64,000 nt of DNA, taken from positions 1 to 64,000 of the forward strand of contig NZ_JAKKDU010000005.1 of assembly GCF_021728535.1 (NCBI RefSeq), read 5' to 3'. Positions 63,628-64,000 of this stretch are shown here, piece by piece. The notes beneath the pieces are model-generated. The model ran no database searches. It saw nothing but the letters and a program-made list of their open reading frames with translations, and had not been told where the DNA came from. Position numbers and translations under genes: made by a program. Origin of the DNA: Wocania arenilitoris. GTDB lineage: Bacteria > Bacteroidota > Bacteroidia > Flavobacteriales > Flavobacteriaceae. How positions within the stretch are numbered: the first letter of the stretch is position 1; each line of letters opens with the position of its first letter.

Positions 63628-64000
63628 AAAATTTCTTTTTCTTCTTCTTCTTTTAGTTTCTTTTTTCTATTTAAATATTTACCTAATATAAACAATAGAA
63701 AAACGCAAAGGGCTGCTAATATGGTTATAATATACCACGTGTTTTTAAAACCTAGTTTATCTGTCATTTGTAAACCAGCATTATGTCCAAAAATATGAGC
63801 TATTGAAAACGCTATAGTGTACAAAGCCATATATTCACCTTGGTTTCCTTTTTTTGCTCTATCCATTGCAAATGCATTCGAAAAAGGAAAAGCAATCATT
63901 TCTCCAAAGGTCATTAAAAGCATACCAAAAATTAAAACACCTGTCCACGGTGTAAAATTTAAAATAAGAAAACTTAAGCCTGTTAATAGACCACCAAAAA
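63618..64000 (-). CDS. MFS transporter, C-terminal part (runs off window)
   Basis: The minus frame is open to the window edge and encodes GLLTGLSFLILNFTPWTGVL, GMLLMTFGEMIAFPFSNAF and MALYTIAFSIAHIFGHNAGLQ, then a last helix and a charged tail. The GEMIAFPF and R-A-K-G-N-Q-G-E-Y blocks resemble the drug/peptide MFS subfamily of Bacteroidota. The N-terminal half lies outside, so substrate and length are unknown. Confidence 0.75.
   Translation of the reverse strand, partial: FGGLLTGLSFLILNFTPWTGVLIFGMLLMTFGEMIAFPFSNAFAMDRAKKGNQGEYMALYTIAFSIAHIFGHNAGLQMTDKLGFKNTWYIITILAALCVFLLFILGKYLNRKKKLKEEEEKEILWI

Noticed and set aside
1-64000. CRISPR arrays, restriction-modification or known phage-defence islands
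   Set aside because: No regularly spaced repeats and no cas, methylase or nuclease genes were found; hipBA is the only toxin-antitoxin pair.

Overview
The window looks like a chromosomal segment of a marine, polysaccharide-degrading member of the Flavobacteriaceae (Bacteroidota). The evidence is low GC, SusC/SusD and FecR/ECF-sigma genes, a gliding-motility lipoprotein (GldI), lipoprotein-type sulfatases and glycosidases, and TAnnTTTG-type -7 promoters ahead of ndk, tRNA-Pro, hipBA and an Lrp gene. Species cannot be named from the sequence alone.

Layout. (A) 1-7150: the tail of an IS630-type transposase, then four minus-strand genes for a sulfated, uronate-containing polysaccharide: heparinase II/III-type lyase, S1 sulfatase, beta-propeller glycosidase-like lipoprotein and GH2 glucuronidase-like enzyme. 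(B) 7300-42100: mostly housekeeping. It holds DUF192-lgt, a cyclophilin/FKBP fusion with gldI and nrnA, ndk, two cold-shock genes, DUF721, recF, a TPR membrane protein with ribH, mutL, two rhomboids, WbqC, lepB, dapB, DUF5683-parB-parA, an M16 peptidase, methylmalonyl-CoA mutase with ftsB-like and udk genes, a quinoprotein dehydrogenase/cytochrome c/TonB receptor set, and tRNA-Pro(TGG). (C) 42100-62220: a decayed mobile island beginning at tRNA-Pro with a truncated tyrosine recombinase. It carries an ECF sigma/FecR/SusC/SusD locus whose susC is frameshifted, a sulfatase cut by an IS630 remnant, a beta-propeller glycosidase, a DUF6786-like gene cut by a DnaC-like ATPase remnant, a hipBA module between two diverged copies of that ATPase's 3' end, an unusual four-gene catabolic-looking operon, and IS200, IS3 and IS21-like remnants. 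(D) 62280-64000: ordinary genes again (Lrp/AsnC regulator, VOC protein, MFS transporter running off the window).

How they work together. Regions A and C both supply extracellular or periplasmic polysaccharide degradation. In C the STN-bearing SusC would signal through FecR to the ECF sigma factor. The operon at 55858-60481 stands out: two proteins with the fold of ABC-transporter solute-binding proteins have no signal peptide (in-frame stops lie just upstream of both starts) and no permease. They flank a family III CoA-transferase and are followed by a Gfo/Idh/MocA oxidoreductase. This is my best candidate for an undescribed system. Further points of interest are a 17-bp perfect hairpin inside ribH, palindromic repeats inserted in frame into mutase genes, a 162-bp MITE-like element, and a four-helix-bundle gene framed by inverted repeats.
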